In this document: in pieces, positions 52,565 to 56,101 of the stretch | Layout: each line of letters starts with the position of its first letter | How positions within the stretch are numbered: the stretch's first letter is position 1 | Assembly: GCA_947470025.1 (NCBI GenBank) | Contig: CANIRU010000004.1 | Location: forward strand, 1 to 56,101 | From: Chloroflexota bacterium | Lineage (GTDB): Bacteria > Chloroflexota > Dehalococcoidia > UBA2979 | Reading direction: 5' to 3' | DNA: 56,101 nucleotides | The notes under the pieces: generated by a model | Databases searched by the model: none | The model's input: the letters and a program-made list of their open reading frames with translations, nothing else | What the model was told of the DNA's origin: nothing | Position numbers and translations under genes: made by a program

Positions 52565-54082
52565 CTAACTGCGCGTCACCGTGACACCGGTCACCGTCGT
52601 GAACCCGACGGGGAACGCTGCCTCGAACGCCGACCGCAGGAAGGCGGGGGCGCCCACGATCAGCAGACGGAACGCACCGGTGCTGTCCTGCACCCACGCG
52701 CCCGTGCCGCCGGCGGCGCTGGTCGCCGCGTCGAGCTGAGCGACCGTGCCGCCGGTGAAGACGACCTGCGCCATCTTGCCGCTGCCGAAGTTCGGCGGCG
52801 ACGAGAAGGTGCCGGTGCCCGTGCCAGCGGTCAGTGCGAGGCCCGGCGGCAGGACGAATCCGCCCGGCTCGAACGTCACGGTCTGAGACGTCATCGCCCC
52901 GTTCACCGAGAACGAGATGACGTCGCCGGTCGCAGCTGTGAGCGCCGGGATGTCGAGGACCCAGTTGCCGCCGCTGTCGGCCATTGCCGTGGCGACCGTC
53001 ATTCCATGGTTGAGCGCGAGCACCGTTTCCCCCGCAGTCAGGCCTGAGCCGTACGCCTGGTACGGCAGCAGGTCAGTCCCCGTCGTCGGGCCCGTGCCCA
53101 CGACCAGCGAGTAGGTGCCATTGCCGCCCGACTGCCACGTCGCGGCGGGCGTCGCGACGGCGGTGTTGCCGCCAACCGTGAACCCGACTGTCGCCCCCGC
53201 AGTGGGAGCGCACGAGGCCGTCGAAACGATCGAGAGCGACCACATGCCCGCGTTGCTGACCGTCGCGGAGGCGCAGACGGTCCCATTGATGTACGCGGCG
53301 ACCAGGCTACCGCTGGTCAGTCCGCCGCCGGAGAAGGACGCCGTACCATTCGTGGACGTCGTCCCGGTGATCGGCGTCAGCGTGTATCCGTACGTGTCCA
53401 GCGGCAGCCCTCGCGGACGCCACTCCGCCGTGGGCGATGCCGTCGCCGGCACACCGTTGAGCGTGAACGCCACGGGCGAGCCCGGCTGCGGACGGCAGCG
53501 CGCGTCGGCGCGAATCAGGATCGACCACTGCCCGGACCGGCTCGCGATCGTCGTGCCGCACAGCAGGCCGTTGATGTACGCGCTGACTCGATCGCCGCGG
53601 TTCAAGGACTGACCGTAGAAGTAGTCCTGGAACGAACGGTGGTCGTTGTCGTACTTGCGCCGGTTGTCGTCCCACCGATCGTCCTTCGGCTTCGGAGTCG
53701 GAGTCGGCGTGGCGGTGGGGGCCGGAGTCGGGGCCGGGGTCGGCGTCACGACGACGTTGGTCACGTTGATCGACAGCGACTTCATCGCCACGTGGTAACC
53801 GCCGTCAGACAGCAGCACCACGAAATTGTACGTACCGGTCGCGCTCGGTGTGCCTTCGATGAGGCCCGTCGAGGTGTTCAGCGAGAGGTCCGGCGGCAGT
53901 ACGCCTGAAGAGATCGACCAGCTGTACGGGGCGACGCCGCCGATCACGCCCAGCGTCTGGGAGTACGCAACCGTCTTCACGCCACCGGGCAGCGAGTTCG
54001 TCGAGACGACCAGCGTCGCGGCAGCGGTGATGTTCAGCGGGTAGGTCGCCGTCGCCGTGTGCGACGCGGAGTCCGCCACCAA
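52565..54082 (-). CDS. Truncated Ig-repeat surface protein with shared C-terminal domain
   Basis: This open frame of about 505 codons lacks a signal peptide and a convincing start (TTG at 54082). It begins in the middle of a He_PIG-type Ig domain (VADSASHTATATYPLNI). One full Ig repeat follows, then a Pro-Thr linker and three repeats of about 90 residues. The first two repeats share a YINGxxC opening, G-x-W and a second Cys. The last 85 residues (SSPPNFGSGKMAQVVFTGG, then GAWVQ, GAPAFLRSAF, VTVTRS) match the C-terminal domain of the proteins at 30.6 and 55.7 kb. The 5' end appears cut off where it meets the PAS/GAF gene. Confidence 0.75.
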   Translation of the reverse strand: MVADSASHTATATYPLNITAAATLVVSTNSLPGGVKTVAYSQTLGVIGGVAPYSWSISSGVLPPDLSLNTSTGLIEGTPSATGTYNFVVLLSDGGYHVAMKSLSINVTNVVVTPTPAPTPAPTATPTPTPKPKDDRWDDNRRKYDNDHRSFQDYFYGQSLNRGDRVSAYINGLLCGTTIASRSGQWSILIRADARCRPQPGSPVAFTLNGVPATASPTAEWRPRGLPLDTYGYTLTPITGTTSTNGTASFSGGGLTSGSLVAAYINGTVCASATVSNAGMWSLSIVSTASCAPTAGATVGFTVGGNTAVATPAATWQSGGNGTYSLVVGTGPTTGTDLLPYQAYGSGLTAGETVLALNHGMTVATAMADSGGNWVLDIPALTAATGDVISFSVNGAMTSQTVTFEPGGFVLPPGLALTAGTGTGTFSSPPNFGSGKMAQVVFTGGTVAQLDAATSAAGGTGAWVQDSTGAFRLLIVGAPAFLRSAFEAAFPVGFTTVTGVTVTRS

Positions 54083-54833
54083 CCCGCACCGCCTGGCCGA
54101 TGCCGCTCAGCACGCCGTGGTACGCGAAGAGCTCCGACTTCCGGAACGGCTGGGCCTGCCGCAGATCCTCGAACTGGATCGGGTGGTTGCTCGCGATCGC
54201 GAGATCCGCGAACGACCCGGTGCGCGGTCCGATCTTCCAAAGCGCGAGGAACTCCTCGTCCCACCCACGCCCGGTGACCTGGCCGAGGTAACTCGACCCC
54301 ACCTCGATACGCATGCTGCGAGTCAGCGGCACGTCCAGGAGCCGTTCCAGCGCCGCCAGCGCCTCCTCGAACAACTCGTCGATGGGCGAGTCGGTCAGCG
54401 CTCGGTTGGCGATGCGGCGCAGCGCCTGCTGGCGCTCGGCCAGCTCCTGCGCGCGGGTCTCGCTGGCACGCAGGGCTTTGACGTCGATCACTGTCGCCGA
54501 CACGCCGATGACCGTGTCCTGGACGCGGACCGGGAACCAGTACACGTGGAACCCGCGAAGCCGTCCACCATCCTCCGGGTCAGGCAGCGACATGTCGAAG
54601 TCCGACGCCTCGCCGGCGAGGACCTCGGCGAACCGTTCCGCGACCAGCGGCCACACCTGGGGCCAGAGGTCGGCAACGGTGCGCCCGAGCTGCTCCTGCA
54701 TGGAGTGCTTGTTCATCGCCACGAAGCCGTCGCTGGCGAACATGAGACGCGCGCTCGTGTCGAGCAGCGCAAGGCCGACCCCTTGCGCAGGGTCAGGCAA
54801 CGAACGATCGGCCGCAGGCAACTGGCCGGTCAT
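53805..54833 (-). CDS. PAS-GAF sensor protein, 3'-truncated
   Basis: From the ATG at 54833 the frame encodes a PAS domain (LALLDTSARLMFASDGFVAM; FHVYWFPVRVQDTVIGVSAT), a short coiled linker (LRASETRAQELAERQQALRR) and most of a GAF domain (LDVPLTRSMRIEV; YHGVLSGIGQAVRVGG). After about 54085 the sequence no longer resembles a protein and simply reads the Ig-repeat gene in the wrong frame to a stop at 53805. The expected end of GAF and any output domain (kinase, GGDEF) are missing. The real coding part is about 54085-54833. A good promoter lies upstream. It is either a deletion junction or an assembly join. Confidence 0.7.
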   Translation of the reverse strand: MTGQLPAADRSLPDPAQGVGLALLDTSARLMFASDGFVAMNKHSMQEQLGRTVADLWPQVWPLVAERFAEVLAGEASDFDMSLPDPEDGGRLRGFHVYWFPVRVQDTVIGVSATVIDVKALRASETRAQELAERQQALRRIANRALTDSPIDELFEEALAALERLLDVPLTRSMRIEVGSSYLGQVTGRGWDEEFLALWKIGPRTGSFADLAIASNHPIQFEDLRQAQPFRKSELFAYHGVLSGIGQAVRVGGGLRVAHGDGDLPAEHHRCRDAGRLDELAARWREDGCVLPDAGRDRRRRPVQLVDLFRRTAAGPLAEHLDGPHRRHTERDRYVQFRGAAV

Positions 54834-54897
54834 AGACGCTCCGGGGATCGGTGGTCGGTCTCCGTGTGCCGGCATCATGCTCGACGGCGGCACCGCA

Positions 54898-54926
54898 TAT
54901 CTATTGCATGATGCAGGACGCCGCAA
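54898..54926 (-). promoter_or_regulatory. Promoter of the PAS-GAF gene
   Basis: Minus-strand TTGCGG (54926-54921) and TAGATA (54903-54898) with a 17-bp spacer; leader of about 58 nt with GGAG near the start codon. Confidence 0.5.
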
Positions 54927-55053
54927 CGTTTTCGTGATCTGCGCGTTCGCGCCGGCCCATCGGTATTCCCGCATACCATGGGCGGGCCAGACGCCACCCC
55001 GAGGCCACCACCCGAGCGGACGCGGTGGTCGCGAGGAGCGCCGGGGCGGGACG

Positions 55054-55659
55054 CTACGTCTCGACGGGTGCCTCGGTCGTGACCTCGAGGCCGACGAAGG
55101 CGCGGCCGCGCGGACTGAGCCGGTAGCCGACGTCAAGGCTCTCCGTCAGGCCCAGCGCCTTGAGTCGCCGCACGTCCGCCTTGAACCGCACCAGTTCGCG
55201 GTCGAAGCGCTCCGCGAGGTCGGCGGCGCGGGTGCCCTCGTGCTCCGCGATCGTGCGCAGCAGTTCCATCGTCCATGCACCGCGTCCGCCGCCGTCCATC
55301 CGCGCCAGGCCGGACGCGATCGTCGCGCGGTCCTCGTCGCTCAGCGCGCCGTCCGCGGCCAGCAGCGCACGCTCGTCCCGCACGTCGCCGCGGTAGCGGA
55401 ACCCGATACGGTAGAGGTCACCCTCGAACCCGTCGAGGTCTTCCAGCAGCTCGTTCGCGGAGTCGTAGCCCGCGGCGATCGCGTCCGCATCGTCGAGCTG
55501 GGACGGCGCGATCACCTCAACCTCGGTCGCTTCGACGAAGCCTCCCGTGTACAGACGGTAGATGCCGCCCGTGCGCGCCTGCGGGCGCTTCCACCGACGG
55601 ACGGTGAGCGTGATCAGGCCGCGGCGGATCGGCTCGTGGAACTGTTCGGCAAAGAGCAT
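55054..55659 (-). CDS. ASCH-domain protein with C-terminal winged-helix region
   Basis: The 201-residue protein starts with an ASCH (PUA-fold, putative RNA-binding) domain: FHEPIRRGLITLTVRRWKRP, RTGGIYRLYTGGFVEATEVE and LYRIGFRYRGD. The second half looks like a winged helix (LLRTIAEHEGTRAADLAERF, VRRLKALGLTESL, YRLSPRGRAFV), so it may bind nucleic acid at both ends. The ATG at 55659 is chosen because the fold starts there and a TACACT box lies 6 nt upstream. The longer frame adds 50 residues that overlap the next gene. Function is unknown. Confidence 0.82.
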   Translation of the reverse strand: MLFAEQFHEPIRRGLITLTVRRWKRPQARTGGIYRLYTGGFVEATEVEVIAPSQLDDADAIAAGYDSANELLEDLDGFEGDLYRIGFRYRGDVRDERALLAADGALSDEDRATIASGLARMDGGGRGAWTMELLRTIAEHEGTRAADLAERFDRELVRFKADVRRLKALGLTESLDVGYRLSPRGRAFVGLEVTTEAPVET

Positions 55660-55665
55660 GCAGTC

Positions 55666-55671
55666 AGTGTA
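55666..55671 (-). promoter_or_regulatory. -10 box for a leaderless ASCH gene
   Basis: TACACT on the minus strand followed by GACTGC and then ATG at 55659. No ribosome site fits in the 6-nt gap. Confidence 0.5.
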
Positions 55672-55679
55672 CGCGGAGG

Positions 55680-56101
55680 CTACCGGACCAGCGTCACGGC
55701 GGTGTTCGCGGCGATGCCCGCCGCGAACTTCGTGCGGAACGGCTCGTTCACGAACGTCGGGCCGTTCACCACGAACAGCAGGAACGCGCCCGATGAATCC
55801 TGGGCCCACACGCCCTTCGCCTCGCCGGCCTGCGCTGCGGCCTCGAGCTGCGCGACGGAGCCGCCGCCGTACACGACGAGCGCCATGCTGCCGGTGCCGA
55901 ACCGGGGCGACGTCACGAACGCGCCCGTCCCAGTCGCCGGCACTGGCGCCAGGGATGTCGAGGTGGGTGTGGCGGAGAACATCCCGACGAGGGTCCCGCA
56001 GGCGCTGTCGTTCCCCTGCGCGACGAACGACCCGCCCACGGCGGTCGGCGCGCTGACGACGGCCACGCTCCCGGTTGCGATCGACTTCGCGAGGTACGTC
56101 C
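55680..56101 (-). CDS. C-terminal part of a third protein with the shared domain (partial)
   Basis: The frame is open to the window edge, so the 5' end lies outside. The visible 140 residues comprise a small-residue-rich beta region and then the shared C-terminal domain: TSPRFGTGSMALVVYGGGSV, KGVWAQDSSGAFLLFVV, NGPTFVNEPF and the end TAVTLVR. It lacks the PAPAF-type Ala but otherwise aligns along the full domain with the genes at 30.6 and 52.6 kb. A signal peptide is expected upstream, beyond the window. Confidence 0.75.
   Translation of the reverse strand, partial: TYLAKSIATGSVAVVSAPTAVGGSFVAQGNDSACGTLVGMFSATPTSTSLAPVPATGTGAFVTSPRFGTGSMALVVYGGGSVAQLEAAAQAGEAKGVWAQDSSGAFLLFVVNGPTFVNEPFRTKFAAGIAANTAVTLVR

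Overview
The window is about 70% GC with densely packed genes, many GTG and some TTG starts, and ATGA, GTGA and TAGTG overlaps inside operons. Gene content points to an aerobic or facultative member of the Chloroflexota, most likely near the Dehalococcoidia. Pointers are the ribonuclease J plus FtsK pair, an ACT-domain malic enzyme, a fused double CaiB-type CoA-transferase, LLM-type flavin oxidoreductase, FtsX-type export systems, and secreted proteins sharing one C-terminal domain. This placement is inferred from gene families; no rRNA gene is present to confirm it.

Layout. 0-19 kb is mainly housekeeping: rnj, ftsK (+), then on the minus strand a DUF922-like lipoprotein, uvrB, a GGDEF cyclase behind ruvC-ruvA, yebC, panB-panC, a P1/NylC-type peptidase, a membrane-anchored alpha/beta hydrolase lacking its nucleophile, mutM and polA. 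18.4-24.9 kb (+) holds a large FtsX-like permease with two ABC ATPases, one carrying an AbrB-like tail, then a Dabb-like protein and a staphylococcal-type nuclease. 24.9-30.3 kb (-) holds a lipoprotein, threonine aldolase, a circularly permuted CcdA, and a fructose-1,6-bisphosphatase/aldolase pair.

30.4-34.0 kb is an accessory pocket: tRNA fragments with their terminators surround a secreted beta-rich protein, a gene-free stretch and a YaeQ gene, followed by two intact tRNA-Glu genes and nnrE. 34.1-42.1 kb carries malic enzyme, a SulP transporter, a YuiH-like molybdoenzyme and the coupled lspA-rluD-gltX operon, then tRNA-Gln. 42.4-46.6 kb has a PAC2 protein and a divergent set of UbiA, DprE1 and DprE2 homologues, the three core steps from phosphoribosyl pyrophosphate to polyprenyl-phospho-arabinose. 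46.7-47.4 kb is a five-tRNA array with a DNA-methyltransferase remnant inside. 47.5-52.4 kb looks catabolic: LLM oxidoreductase, SMP-30 lactonase and the fused CoA-transferase.

The right end (52.5-56.1 kb) holds two more proteins with the shared C-terminal domain, an apparent breakpoint where a PAS/GAF sensor and an Ig-repeat protein run into each other, and an ASCH-domain protein. Two signals cut across the window. Several genes have a TANACT-like -10 box only 6-9 nt before the start codon, which suggests leaderless mRNAs. The word TCGAGG/CCTCGA recurs in spacers and in reading frames where it forces rare Arg codons.
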